A stretch of 64,000 nt of DNA from Pseudomonadota bacterium. GTDB taxonomy: Bacteria; Pseudomonadota; Gammaproteobacteria; Steroidobacterales; Steroidobacteraceae. Below are positions 51,156 to 60,183 of this stretch, piece after piece; the first letter of the stretch is position 1; every line of letters begins with the position of its first letter. The position numbers and the translations under genes are program-made. Under the pieces are notes generated by a model that worked only from the letters and a program-made list of their open reading frames with translations, made no database searches and was not told where the DNA came from. The stretch covers positions 186,001-250,000 of the forward strand of contig JADJBE010000026.1 in the NCBI GenBank assembly GCA_016703895.1. Direction: 5' to 3'.

Positions 51156-54100
51156 ATGGCGCGAATTTGGACTTCTCTCAGGTCAGCACCCGCACACTTC
51201 TGGATCGACCGCGGCGGCACGTTCACGGACGTTGTCGCCAGGTCGCCGGACGGGCGGGTTGTTACCTGCAAGCTCCTCTCTGAAGACCCTGAGCGCTACC
51301 CCGACGCAGCCGTTGAGGCGATACGCCGCCTGACTGGCGTTGCTGCGGGGCCCCTGCCCCCTTCGGAGGTGCGCATCGGCACCACCGTGGCGACCAATGC
51401 ACTGCTGGAGCACAAGGGCGAGCCGACGCTGCTGGCGATCACGCGCGGCGTTGGCGATGCGCTGGCGATCGGCTACCAGGAGCGGCCGCAGTTGTTTGCC
51501 AGAGCGATTCGGAAAGGCGCCCCCCTCTATTCCTCAGTTCTCGAGATCACTGAGCGCGTCACAGCAGACGGCGAGGTGTTAGTGCCGCTGGATGTGGCGG
51601 CGGCGCGGGCGGGGATGCAAGCGGCGTTTGAGTCGGGTCTGCGCGCGATCGCGATCGTGTTGATGCACGGCTACCGATACACGGCGCACGAGGAGCAGCT
51701 GGCAGCGCTGGCTCTTGAGGTGGGCTTTACGCAGATCTCGGTGAGCCACCGCGTGGGTGCGCTGATCAAGCTGGTGGGCCGGGGTGATACGACGGTGGTG
51801 GATGCCTATCTCTCGCCGGTGCTGCATCGCTATGTGGAACGGCTGTCGCGCGAATTGGGTGGCGAGTCGCGTCCGCTGTTCATGCAGTCGAACGGCGGGC
51901 TGATCGAGGGCACGGCGTTCATGGGCAAGGACGCGATCCTCTCGGGTCCCGCGGGCGGCATTGTGGGGCTGGCGCGCACGGCGGCGGATGCGGGCTTTGC
52001 GCGCGTGATCGGCTTTGACATGGGCGGCACGTCCACCGATGTCTCGCACTACGCGGGCGCCTTTGAGCGCACTAACGAGACGCTGGTGGCGGGCGCGCGC
52101 ATTCGGGCGCCGATGATGCGTATCGATACGGTGGCCGCGGGGGGCGGCTCGATCTGCCGGTTTGATGGCGCGCGGCTGGTGGTGGGGCCGCAGTCCGCCG
52201 GCGCGATCCCCGGTCCTGCCTGCTATCGGCGCGGCGGGCCGTTGACGGTGACGGACTGCAATGTACTGCTGGGCAAGGTCCAGCCGCGGTTCTTCCCAGC
52301 GTTGTTTGGTAAGCACGGCAACTCACCGCTCGATGGGGCGGCGGTGGAGACGCGGTTTACGGAGCTGTTAGCAGAGTACTCCCGCGCCACCGGCGAGCCG
52401 CTCGAGGCGGCTGCGCTGGCGGAGGGCTTTGTGCAGATTGCGGTGGCTAACATGGCGAACGCCATCAAGCGGATCTCGGTGGCGCGCGGCCACGATGTCA
52501 CGCGCTACACGCTGGTGTGCTTTGGTGGCGCGGCGGGCCAGCACGCCTGTCTGGTGGCCGATGCGCTTGCCATGGAAACAGTGATGATCCATCCGCTGGC
52601 GAGCGTGCTCTCGGCGCTGGGTATGGGGCTGGCGGACCGGCGGGTCCTGCGCGAGCGGTCGCTGGGGCTGGCGCTGCTAGAGGGGAATCTGAGCGCGCTG
52701 GACGACGCCGTGGCATCACTCGCTGCTGAGGCGCGTGCGGCACTCGCGGCACAGGACATCGGCGATGCCGCTGTGACGACCGAAGCGTGCGCCTATCTGC
52801 GCTACCCCGGCACCGACAGCACCATCGAGGTGACGGTGGCATCGCTCGATGCGATGCAACGCGACTTCCAGACGCAGCACGTGGCGCGCTACGGCTTTGC
52901 CACCGAGGCGGAGCTGATCGTGGAGATGGTCCAGGTGGAGGCGATCGCGGCGTCCGCTGCGGATACAGACAACCTCGTGACGCTGCCGGCGGCCTCCTCG
53001 CCCGCGATCACGACGGTCGACGTGTTCATGGCGGGCGCCGTGCACGCGACGCCGGTGTTCGAACGTACGGGGCTGGCGGCGGGCTTCACGGTGATCGGCC
53101 CCGCACTGATCGTTGACGCCGGTTCCACCACCGTGTTGGAGCCCGGCTGGCGCGTGTTAGTCGATCCGCGCGGCAATCTCATCCTCAAGCGGCACACGCC
53201 GCGCGCGGCGATGGTGGCGATCGGCACGGCGGTCGATCCGGTGCGGCTCGAGATCTTCAATGGCCTGTTTATGTCGATCGCCGAGGAGATGGGCGCGGCG
53301 CTGCAGCACACGGCGTCCTCCGTGAACATCCGCGAGCGGCTGGACTTCTCCTGCGCGCTGTTCGATGCCGCCGGCAATCTGGTGGCCAACGCGCCGCACA
53401 TGCCGGTGCACCTGGGCTCGATGGGCGAGAGCATCCGCACGGTGTTAGCGCGGCGCGGCGACGCGCGCGACGGCCGTGGCATCCGGCGCGGCGATGTCTA
53501 TGCGCTGAACGCGCCCTACCACGGCGGCACGCATCTGCCGGACATCACGGTGATCATGCCGGTGTTCGCGGGCACGGATGACGACGCGCAGGATCGCGCG
53601 CCGGACTACTTCGTCGCGGCGCGCGGCCACCATGCCGACATCGGCGGCACCACACCGGGCTCCATGCCACCCGACAGCACCAGCGTGCTGCAGGAAGGCG
53701 TGCTGCTCGATAACGTGCTGGTGGTGGATGCGGGACGGTTTTGCGAGCGCGCGCTACGCGAGTTGTTAACCGCCGGGCGCTGGCCGTCGCGCAACCCCGA
53801 GCAGAACATTGCGGACCTGCGCGCGCAGATTGCCGCCTGCGCCAAGGGTTCGGCAGAACTCACACGCGTGTCGGGCGAGTACGGGCGCGACGTGGTCACC
53901 CGTTATATGGGGCACGTGCAGGACAACGCCGAGGCAGCCGTGCGGCAGCTCTTAGCGCGGCTGACCGATGGCGAGTTTGCCTACGAGCTGGACAACGGCG
54001 CGGTGGTGCGCGTGGCGGTGCGGATCGATGCAGCAGCGCACAGTGCAGTGGTCGATTTCACCGGCAGCTCGGCGCAGTTACCTGACAACTTCAACGCGCC

Positions 54101-54797
54101 GCTGTCGGTGGTGCGCGCGGCGGTGCTGTACGTGGTGCGCACGCTGATCGACGATGCGATCCCGATGAACGACGGTTGTCTGCGCCCGGTGAGCATCGTG
54201 GTGCCCGAAGGCTCTATGCTGAATCCGCGCTCCCCCGCCGCCGTGGTGGCCGGGAATGTCGAGACCAGCCAGGTGGTCTGCGATGCGCTGTTCGGTGCGC
54301 TGGGCGCGATGGCCGCCGCGCAGGGCACGATGAACAACTTCACCTTCGGCAACGAGCACTACCAGTATTACGAGACCATCGCTGGCGGCTCCGGCGCGGG
54401 ACCCGATTTCGATGGCACGGCCGTCGTGCAGACTCACATGACTAACAGCCGGCTCACCGACCCTGAAGTCTTGGAGACCCGCTTCCCGGTGTTGCTGGAG
54501 GAGTTCTCGATACGCCGCGGCTCAGGTGGCGCGGGCGCGCATCGCGGTGGCGACGGCGCGGTACGGCGCATTCGGTTTCGGGCGGCGATGAGCGCGAATA
54601 TTCTGGCTAATAGACGACGCGTGCCGCCCTTTGGCCTTGCCGGTGGTGCACCGGGGGCGGCGGGCGTGAACCGTGTCGAACGTGCTGATGGACGGGTCGA
54701 GGTGTTAGGCGCGACGGCAGCCGTCGAGATGCAACCCGGCGATGTGTTCGTGATCAAGACGCCGGGGGGCGGCGGCTACGGGAAGCCGAGGGCATGA
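51156..54797 (+). CDS. 5-oxoprolinase / hydantoinase A-B fusion
   Basis: A 1213-residue protein that fuses the HyuA and HyuB halves, the length of eukaryotic-type 5-oxoprolinase (OPLAH). HyuA (about 10-690) has FWIDRGGTFTDVVARSPDG, GTTVATNALLEHKGEP and the phosphate loop GFDMGGTSTDVSHY. HyuB (about 695-1205) has EIFNGLFMSIAEEMGAALQ, NAPYHGGTHLPDITV, ARGHHADIGGTTPGSMPPDS and the Gly-rich end KTPGGGGYGKPR. Members hydrolyse 5-oxoproline or hydantoins with ATP in the cytoplasm. The DUF969-DUF979 pair 6 kb downstream is often linked to pyroglutamate metabolism, which supports an oxoprolinase role. The start ATG at 51156 is near the composition boundary. Confidence 0.9.
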   Translation: MARIWTSLRSAPAHFWIDRGGTFTDVVARSPDGRVVTCKLLSEDPERYPDAAVEAIRRLTGVAAGPLPPSEVRIGTTVATNALLEHKGEPTLLAITRGVGDALAIGYQERPQLFARAIRKGAPLYSSVLEITERVTADGEVLVPLDVAAARAGMQAAFESGLRAIAIVLMHGYRYTAHEEQLAALALEVGFTQISVSHRVGALIKLVGRGDTTVVDAYLSPVLHRYVERLSRELGGESRPLFMQSNGGLIEGTAFMGKDAILSGPAGGIVGLARTAADAGFARVIGFDMGGTSTDVSHYAGAFERTNETLVAGARIRAPMMRIDTVAAGGGSICRFDGARLVVGPQSAGAIPGPACYRRGGPLTVTDCNVLLGKVQPRFFPALFGKHGNSPLDGAAVETRFTELLAEYSRATGEPLEAAALAEGFVQIAVANMANAIKRISVARGHDVTRYTLVCFGGAAGQHACLVADALAMETVMIHPLASVLSALGMGLADRRVLRERSLGLALLEGNLSALDDAVASLAAEARAALAAQDIGDAAVTTEACAYLRYPGTDSTIEVTVASLDAMQRDFQTQHVARYGFATEAELIVEMVQVEAIAASAADTDNLVTLPAASSPAITTVDVFMAGAVHATPVFERTGLAAGFTVIGPALIVDAGSTTVLEPGWRVLVDPRGNLILKRHTPRAAMVAIGTAVDPVRLEIFNGLFMSIAEEMGAALQHTASSVNIRERLDFSCALFDAAGNLVANAPHMPVHLGSMGESIRTVLARRGDARDGRGIRRGDVYALNAPYHGGTHLPDITVIMPVFAGTDDDAQDRAPDYFVAARGHHADIGGTTPGSMPPDSTSVLQEGVLLDNVLVVDAGRFCERALRELLTAGRWPSRNPEQNIADLRAQIAACAKGSAELTRVSGEYGRDVVTRYMGHVQDNAEAAVRQLLARLTDGEFAYELDNGAVVRVAVRIDAAAHSAVVDFTGSSAQLPDNFNAPLSVVRAAVLYVVRTLIDDAIPMNDGCLRPVSIVVPEGSMLNPRSPAAVVAGNVETSQVVCDALFGALGAMAAAQGTMNNFTFGNEHYQYYETIAGGSGAGPDFDGTAVVQTHMTNSRLTDPEVLETRFPVLLEEFSIRRGSGGAGAHRGGDGAVRRIRFRAAMSANILANRRRVPPFGLAGGAPGAAGVNRVERADGRVEVLGATAAVEMQPGDVFVIKTPGGGGYGKPRA

Positions 54798-54896
54798 GCC
54801 GGTGATAGTAGGCGTGATCACGATGACACAAGATTGGTGCTCTGTTTCTGTTGAACAACGCTGCGAACTGCGGCTTGCCGGGCCACAGAGCTCTAT

Positions 54897-54919
54897 GATA
54901 TACATTTATTTTGTATATC
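54897..54919. promoter_or_regulatory. Inverted repeat upstream of the toxin-antitoxin pair, probable antitoxin operator
   Basis: GATATAC, nine bases, then GTATATC form a perfect 7-base palindrome ending 12 bases before the antitoxin start codon. AbrB-type antitoxins repress their own promoters at such AT-rich palindromes. It stands out from the GC-rich surroundings. Confidence 0.7.
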
Positions 54920-54931
54920 TTGGAGCCTGTC

Positions 54932-55162
54932 ATGCGCGTTGCGAAATGGGGCAATAGCCTCGCCGTTCGGCTGCCTGACGCCGTGGTCAAGGCCCTTCGG
55001 CTGAAGTCGGGCGACGAGATCGAGATAATCGTGGCGGGGACAAGGCAGTTTGAAATCAGGCGTGATCGCACTCGGGAGCGGGCACTCGAGCGACTACGCG
55101 TGCTGAAAAAGGACCTGCCGAAAGGATTCCACTTCGATCGGGATGAGGCAAATGCCCGGTGA
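54932..55162 (+). CDS. AbrB/MazE-type antitoxin
   Basis: A 76-residue swapped-hairpin protein. It reads MRVAKWGNSLAVRLPDAVVK and LKSGDEIEIIVAG, the AbrB/MazE DNA-binding fold, followed by a charged C-terminal tail (RERALERLRVLKKDLPKGF) expected to wrap the toxin. TGGAG lies upstream of the ATG at 54932. The next gene, a PIN toxin, overlaps its 3' end, so this is a classical type II module. Autoregulation through the palindrome at 54897-54919 is likely. Confidence 0.88.
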   Translation: MRVAKWGNSLAVRLPDAVVKALRLKSGDEIEIIVAGTRQFEIRRDRTRERALERLRVLKKDLPKGFHFDRDEANAR

Positions 55163-55553
55163 CCAGTTCCTCGATACCAACGTCCTGATTTACGCTTTTG
55201 CGGCCAACGACGCGCGCAGCGCGCAAGCCGAGTCTTTGCTGGCAAACGGGGGCGTGATCGGGGTGCAGGTTCTGAATGAATTCACAAACGTGACACGCCG
55301 CAAACTGGGCTGGGAATGGCCGCAGACTGAGGCAGCTTTGGGCGTCATAGAAGACCTCCTCGGGCCGGCCCTGCCGTTGACGATGGCGATTCACTCGCGA
55401 GCTGTTGCGCTGGCGCGCGACCATACGATGGCTTTCTACGATGCACTGATCGTCGCGGCGGCAATCGATGCTCGATGCCGCGTATTGTTGAGCGAGGATC
55501 TTCAGCATGGCAGAAAGTTCGGCAGCCTCACGATCAACAATCCATTCCGATAG
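55152..55553 (+). CDS. PIN domain ribonuclease toxin (VapC-like)
   Basis: A 133-residue PIN nuclease. The acidic residues expected for Mg-dependent RNA cleavage are visible: Asp in FLDTNVLIYAF, Glu in VQVLNEFTN, Asp in AFYDALIVAAA and a last Asp/Glu in LLSEDLQHG. It starts inside the antitoxin gene; the ATG at 55152 (MPGDQFLD) is preferred, and an in-frame ATG at 55143 adds three residues. VapC toxins typically cut tRNA or rRNA when freed from the antitoxin. Confidence 0.88.
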   Translation: MPGDQFLDTNVLIYAFAANDARSAQAESLLANGGVIGVQVLNEFTNVTRRKLGWEWPQTEAALGVIEDLLGPALPLTMAIHSRAVALARDHTMAFYDALIVAAAIDARCRVLLSEDLQHGRKFGSLTINNPFR

Positions 55554-55657
55554 TCGATCGGCAGGCTTGGGGCAAGGGAACTCAAGCATGACAATCGCAA
55601 TTACGGATGCGTATAGAAGTCATCATAATCTCTTGAGTTAGTGGCCGGGCGGCGTTG

Positions 55658-56224
55658 TTAGACACGACGGCGTATGAACCGCAACGCCTGCACGAGAACC
55701 AGCGCACCGCATGCAATATACGCAGTGGTGGGATCAAGTGCCGTCAGCACCCAATGTGCAAGAGTCGCTGCTGCAGCGAAATAGACAGCGCGATGCAGGC
55801 GCTGCCAGTTGCGCCGCAAGCTACGCACCGAGTAGTCGTTACTGGTCACTGCCAGCAGCAGCATGATCAGCAAGGCAAACCAGCCGGTGGCGATGCCAAT
55901 CTCGAGCGCTTCTTTCTGGATCAGCCCGAAGCCCCATTTCCGTTGCAGATAGAGTAGCGTGTGGATTGCGGCATAGGCGAAGCTCGCGACGCCGATCGCG
56001 CGGCGGTGGTACATGAGCCTTCGCGGCCAGCGACTCGCGGGCGCAATGCGCCGCAATGGAGTGACGGCCAGCGCAAGACACAGCAGCCCGACGCTCCAGT
56101 CGCCCGTTTCGTGCAGGGCCTGGCCGTAGCTGATCGTGTCGGTGCCGTACCGCAACAGCGCATAGACTGCCGGGACACTGAGCAGCGCCCAGACCCAGTA
56201 TTTCCACCTATATTGCTCGCGCAT
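55658..56224 (-). CDS. msrQ: MsrQ-like heme-binding membrane protein
   Basis: A 188-residue protein with about five transmembrane helices of the ferric-reductase-like/MsrQ (YedZ) family. Candidate heme His ligands lie in HRRAIGVASFAYAAIHTLLY and RLHRAVYFAAAATLAHW. MsrQ normally feeds electrons to the molybdenum enzyme MsrP for periplasmic methionine sulfoxide repair. No msrP lies beside it; the only molybdenum enzyme in the window is the distant SorA-type gene at 29651. It might serve an MsrP encoded elsewhere. Confidence 0.82.
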   Translation of the reverse strand: MREQYRWKYWVWALLSVPAVYALLRYGTDTISYGQALHETGDWSVGLLCLALAVTPLRRIAPASRWPRRLMYHRRAIGVASFAYAAIHTLLYLQRKWGFGLIQKEALEIGIATGWFALLIMLLLAVTSNDYSVRSLRRNWQRLHRAVYFAAAATLAHWVLTALDPTTAYIACGALVLVQALRFIRRRV

Positions 56225-56271
56225 GTGGGTAGCCTAAGATACTAATCACTTGAGTGCAAAAGGTAACCGCG

Positions 56272-56820
56272 ATGAGAACAGTCAAGATCCTCGGTTCGAT
56301 CGGTACAGCTATCGCGGCCCTGTCGCTTGTGGCCTGCGGCCAGAAGAGCGAAGTCCCGCCAACGCCAGCAGCAACAACTACACAAGAGACACCGCAGGAA
56401 GTGCAGCCTGTAGTCGCCGCGCAATTTGCGACCGCGCCGCTCATCGATCCGAACACAGCGACCGAAGCGGAGTTGTCAGCCATCGAAGGCTTGAGCCCGG
56501 CCGCTATTCAGGCCGTGCTAAACGGACGTCCGTTCGTCTCACCGACTGCGCTGCATGCCGCCATCGGTGCGGGCTTGAGCGAAGAACAACAGTACGCGAT
56601 CTACAGCGCCATGTTCGTGAAGGTGAACATCAACACGGCAGCCGCGGCCGATCTGCAGCTCGTGCCATCCACCCTGGCACCGGGGAAACTCGCACGTGAA
56701 ATCGAAGAGTATCGGCCGTATAAGTCAGTCGATGACTTCAGTCGCGAGATGCAGAAGTACGTGAGCGCGGGCGTCGTCATCAACGCAGCCGCGCGAGGAA
56801 GCTCTCGACCGCGGCGTTGA
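56272..56820 (+). CDS. Lipoprotein with helix-hairpin-helix (ComEA-like) domain
   Basis: A 182-residue predicted lipoprotein. The leader ends LSLVACGQ, with a lipobox LVAC and Cys near residue 22, followed by a Pro/Thr/Gln-rich linker. The rest has two helix-hairpin-helix-like segments: TATEAELSAIEGLSPAAIQ and VNINTAAAADLQLVP, then REIEEYRPYKSVDDFSRE. ComEA-type domains bind DNA, and a surface lipoprotein could take part in DNA uptake, but isolated HhH lipoproteins are not proven to. Start is the ATG at 56272 after AAAAGGTAA. Confidence 0.78.
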   Translation: MRTVKILGSIGTAIAALSLVACGQKSEVPPTPAATTTQETPQEVQPVVAAQFATAPLIDPNTATEAELSAIEGLSPAAIQAVLNGRPFVSPTALHAAIGAGLSEEQQYAIYSAMFVKVNINTAAAADLQLVPSTLAPGKLAREIEEYRPYKSVDDFSREMQKYVSAGVVINAAARGSSRPRR

Positions 56821-57619
56821 ACGCGTCGTTGTCGTCGCCCGCCACCATATGACCAGCACCGGCCACATCCACGAACTCCACGTGCGGGATGAGCCGGCGC
56901 AGGTCGTCCACGCCATCGTCACTAACAATATCGCTCAGTCTGCCGCGCACCAGCAGTGACGGCACATGCACGCCCCGTGCGGCCCGGGCGAGCTGGTCCA
57001 GGAACTGGGCGGCCGCCTCAGGCTGGCCCATCATCGCGGTGATCTGCGGATCCCAATGCCAGTAGAAACGTCCGTCGTCGCGCAGTCGCAGATTCTTGCG
57101 CAGCCCCTCGACGTTCGACGGCCGTGGTCGGTGCGAGATGTACCGCGCAACAGCGTCGGCCACTTCATCGAGATTGGCGAAGCCGTGCGGATTGGCTCGC
57201 ATGAAGTCGCCGATGCGACGCGCCCCCTCGGGTTCCATCTTCGGCACAACATCCACGAGCACCAACGCACGCACGGGTAGCTGCCCCTCGCCCACGGCAA
57301 CGAGACTCGTCATGCCGCCGAGCGAGGCGCCGACCAGCGCCGGTGGCGACGGCAGTGTCGCCGCGACCGCCCGCAAATCCGCGGCGAAAGACTCCATGGA
57401 ATAGTCGCCCTGCCGCGACCATTCGCTTTCACCATGGCCCCGCAGGTCGAGCGAAATCACATGGAAACCCGCTGCCACTAGGTCGCGCGCCGCCGTGCCC
57501 CAGGAGTGGCGGGTCTGACCGCCGCCATGCATGAGAATGACCGGAATGGCGTCGCGATCGCCGCCTACGTCGGCCGCCAGCGTGACGCCGCCGCTGCCCT
57601 GAAACCGTGCTGCTTGCAT
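56780..57619 (-). CDS. Alpha/beta hydrolase
   Basis: A 279-residue cytoplasmic alpha/beta hydrolase. The oxyanion loop is VILMHGGGQTRHSWG, the nucleophile elbow ALVGASLGGM (Ser), the acid probably in VRGRLSDIVSDDG and the His in VAGAGHMVAGD. It resembles the epoxide hydrolase/peroxidase group. The 3' end overlaps the HhH lipoprotein gene by 41 bases in a convergent arrangement. The start is the ATG at 57619 (MQAARFQG); the frame extends to 57658 but without a ribosome site. Confidence 0.85.
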   Translation of the reverse strand: MQAARFQGSGGVTLAADVGGDRDAIPVILMHGGGQTRHSWGTAARDLVAAGFHVISLDLRGHGESEWSRQGDYSMESFAADLRAVAATLPSPPALVGASLGGMTSLVAVGEGQLPVRALVLVDVVPKMEPEGARRIGDFMRANPHGFANLDEVADAVARYISHRPRPSNVEGLRKNLRLRDDGRFYWHWDPQITAMMGQPEAAAQFLDQLARAARGVHVPSLLVRGRLSDIVSDDGVDDLRRLIPHVEFVDVAGAGHMVAGDDNDAFNAAVESFLARLR

Positions 57620-57765
57620 TGTCTGCGCATAGTGCAACAGCGCGCCACGGATGACCATGATCCACCGGCGATGACCACGAGAAAGCCACTAACTGCTGGC
57701 GGCGAAGCGCCGCCAAGCCTAATCTCTGTGCTGATTGAACAGTCGCTGATGCCAGGAGAGCTGCA

Positions 57766-58428
57766 ATGCTGATTGAAACGCTGCTGGTCGCGCATATCGT
57801 CGTGCTGGGCTACTGGCTGGGTGCCGATCTCGTGATCAACAGCACGTATCGATACGTCTGCTGGGCGCGTAACCTACCCTTCGACGAGCGAAACAAGCTG
57901 ATGGATCACGTGATGCACGTCGACCAGCACGTTCGCTATGCGCTCGTGCTGCAACTCGCGCTCGGCAGCTCACTGGCGGCTCTGCACGGATATCTGCCGT
58001 ACGGTCTTGTAACCGTCGCGCTGGCCGCCGGTGTGGCGGTCGCCTGGGTGATACTGCTGGAGCTCGTTTTTCGCTTGCGTACGTCGCCGTGGGGGCCGCT
58101 ACTCGACCGGATCGACTTGCTCGCTTGGGTCAGTGCAGGAATCCTCCTGCTGCTGATGTCGCTGGCAGCGTTCGCGCAATGGATCCCGATGCCACGCTGG
58201 CTGGCAATCAAGCTCGCGTTGTTCGGCTGCGTTTTTCTGGCCGGCGTCGGCATCCGCGTTGCGCTCAAGACATTCTTCGACGCATGGCAGGAGGTTGCAC
58301 AGCATGGCTCCAACGACGCGCGGGAGGCCAGCATCCAAAGTGGCTATCGACGCGCGACCGTCGTCCTGTTAGGGCTCTGGGCACTGATCGGCAGCATCGT
58401 GATACTGAGCGTCTGGAAGCCGAACTGA
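57766..58428 (+). CDS. Integral membrane protein of unknown function
   Basis: A 220-residue protein with about six transmembrane helices. It starts MLIETLLVAHIVVLGYWLGA, with paired His residues later (HVMHVDQHVRYALVLQLALG) that could bind heme, as in CopD-like or cytochrome b-like proteins. The C-terminal half has a DRIDLLAWVSAGILLLLMSL helix and ends in SIVILSVWKPN. GGAGAGCTGCA precedes the ATG. No family assignment. It converges with the POT transporter gene. Confidence 0.65.
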   Translation: MLIETLLVAHIVVLGYWLGADLVINSTYRYVCWARNLPFDERNKLMDHVMHVDQHVRYALVLQLALGSSLAALHGYLPYGLVTVALAAGVAVAWVILLELVFRLRTSPWGPLLDRIDLLAWVSAGILLLLMSLAAFAQWIPMPRWLAIKLALFGCVFLAGVGIRVALKTFFDAWQEVAQHGSNDAREASIQSGYRRATVVLLGLWALIGSIVILSVWKPN

Positions 58429-58453
58429 ACAGTTTGCTGAGCCCGCCGCCAGA

Positions 58454-60004
58454 TCACTCCTCGGAGGCAATCGTCGGCAGCCCGCCGGCGGCGCCCGAAT
58501 GCCCGACTGCGGCCTGCGCACTGTGCGCCGCCGACAAGCGCTTCATCAATGGCAGTACGGCAATGGCGATCAGCGTGCAGACGAGCGCGGCGATGCCCAA
58601 GCGGTTGAACAGAGCCGTGTAGATGGGCAGCGTTAGCAGCGGGTCGGTGATGTCCTGCGGCACGCTCGCGTAGCTCGCGACCACACCGCCGAGATACTGC
58701 GATACACCGGATGCTACGAAATACGCACCCATCATGAAGCCGCCCATGCGCGCGGGCACGTAGCGCGCGATCATCGCAAGCCCCAGACCACTGACCAGCA
58801 ACTCGCCGAGTGAAATCGCACCGTAGCCCCACACCATCAGCCACGACGACACCTTGCCGGCGCCGTTGGCGAACTGGCCGGAGGCACCATAGATGAAGAA
58901 CCCCGCAGCAACGACGACGAAGCCGAGCGCAAACTTGGACGCGATCGAAATGTCCTTGTTAGCACGGCCGGCAGCAGTGTAAGCCCAGGCCAGAATGGGG
59001 CTCAGGATAAAGATCCAGATCGGGTTGAACGCCTGAAACTGTGCCGGTGACCAGTCCCACAGGTGCCGGCCGAACACGGCGAATGCCGGATCAACGTTGC
59101 GCAACGCGAACAGGTTCAGCGACGTGGACATCTGCTGGTAGAAGATGAAGTAGAACACGGTCTGCACGGTGAGGACGAGCGCTGCGATAAGGCCAGCGCG
59201 CTCGCCGCGCTCACCGGTCGAAATCAGATAAGCGAAAATCCCCACCACCACCACGCCCGCGATGTAGACAAAGGCGCGCGCCACGTCTTCATGCTCCAGG
59301 ATATAGGCCGAGGCGAATACAGCCGCGACGCCGCCCAGTAGCACCACGCCGAGCTTGCCCCAATCGAGCGGACGATCATCGGGTTCAGAGCCGATGTGCG
59401 CCATCGCATTGCGCATCAGTGCGTAGTTAGCTAAGCCCAGTACGAGGCCGATCGCGCATACCGCAAACGCAATGTGCCAGCCGAGTTCGTTGCCGTATTG
59501 AGCGTTAACGTAATCCTTGAGCCACGGCGTCAGCAGCTGCGAGATCATCGCGCCCAAATTGACCGCCATGTAGTAGATGGTGAACGCGCTGTCGATCTTG
59601 GAATCGTTGCCTTCGTAGATCTTGCGCACGAGGTTGCCGGCATTGGCCTTGAACAGGCCATTGCCGACCACGATCACGCCGAGCGCGCAGAACATGAACC
59701 ACACGCTTTGTCCGGGCACGACCATCAGCGCATAGCCAATGGCGAGGATCACCGCGCCGATCAGCATCGTGCGCCGGGTCCCCAAAATCTTGTCGCCGAT
59801 CCAGCCGCCGATCGCAGGCGCTACGTAGATGAGCGCTGCCGCGGCACCCCAGACGAGCGTCGCGCGTTCGTCGGGAAACTCCAGGCGCTGCACCATGTAG
59901 TACACGATCAGCGCCTGCATACCGTAGTAGCCGAAACGCTCCCACATCTCGATCAGAAAGACCGTGGTGAATGAGCGGGTCTGGCTGGGGGGAGCGATCG
60001 CGTT
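58454..60004 (-). CDS. Proton-dependent oligopeptide transporter (POT family)
   Basis: About 516 residues with 12 to 14 transmembrane helices. The diagnostic ExxERFxYY motif is present as EMWERFGYYGMQALIVYYM in helix 1. The PTR2 signature lies around GGWIGDKILGTRRTMLIGAV and VGNGLFKANAGNLV. POT proteins import di- and tripeptides with protons across the inner membrane. With an oxoprolinase and an exported M24 peptidase nearby, peptide scavenging is a plausible theme, though not proven. The start is the ATG at 60004; the first 11 codons of the longer frame lack support. Confidence 0.9.
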   Translation of the reverse strand, partial: NAIAPPSQTRSFTTVFLIEMWERFGYYGMQALIVYYMVQRLEFPDERATLVWGAAAALIYVAPAIGGWIGDKILGTRRTMLIGAVILAIGYALMVVPGQSVWFMFCALGVIVVGNGLFKANAGNLVRKIYEGNDSKIDSAFTIYYMAVNLGAMISQLLTPWLKDYVNAQYGNELGWHIAFAVCAIGLVLGLANYALMRNAMAHIGSEPDDRPLDWGKLGVVLLGGVAAVFASAYILEHEDVARAFVYIAGVVVVGIFAYLISTGERGERAGLIAALVLTVQTVFYFIFYQQMSTSLNLFALRNVDPAFAVFGRHLWDWSPAQFQAFNPIWIFILSPILAWAYTAAGRANKDISIASKFALGFVVVAAGFFIYGASGQFANGAGKVSSWLMVWGYGAISLGELLVSGLGLAMIARYVPARMGGFMMGAYFVASGVSQYLGGVVASYASVPQDITDPLLTLPIYTALFNRLGIAALVCTLIAIAVLPLMKRLSAAHSAQAAVGHSGAAGGLPTIASEE

Positions 60005-60183
60005 CATAGGCAGCTCCGACTTTGAAGGGAAAGCCACAGGAGCCTAGCGCAAATTGTGCGCCGGCGTCTCTGCTACTGATCGCCCGACCAGTACAACTGA
60101 GGTGGCGAGTGGCTGGTTGATGATGGTCAGACCATTGCGCCCGCAGCGCAGGATGCGCTGCGTTTGCACGACTAGGGGGATTC

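Noticed and set aside
55658..56224. MsrQ forming an MsrPQ pair with the molybdenum enzyme at 29651
   Set aside because: The two are 25 kb apart, and the Mo enzyme has its own cytochrome subunit, as in SorAB.
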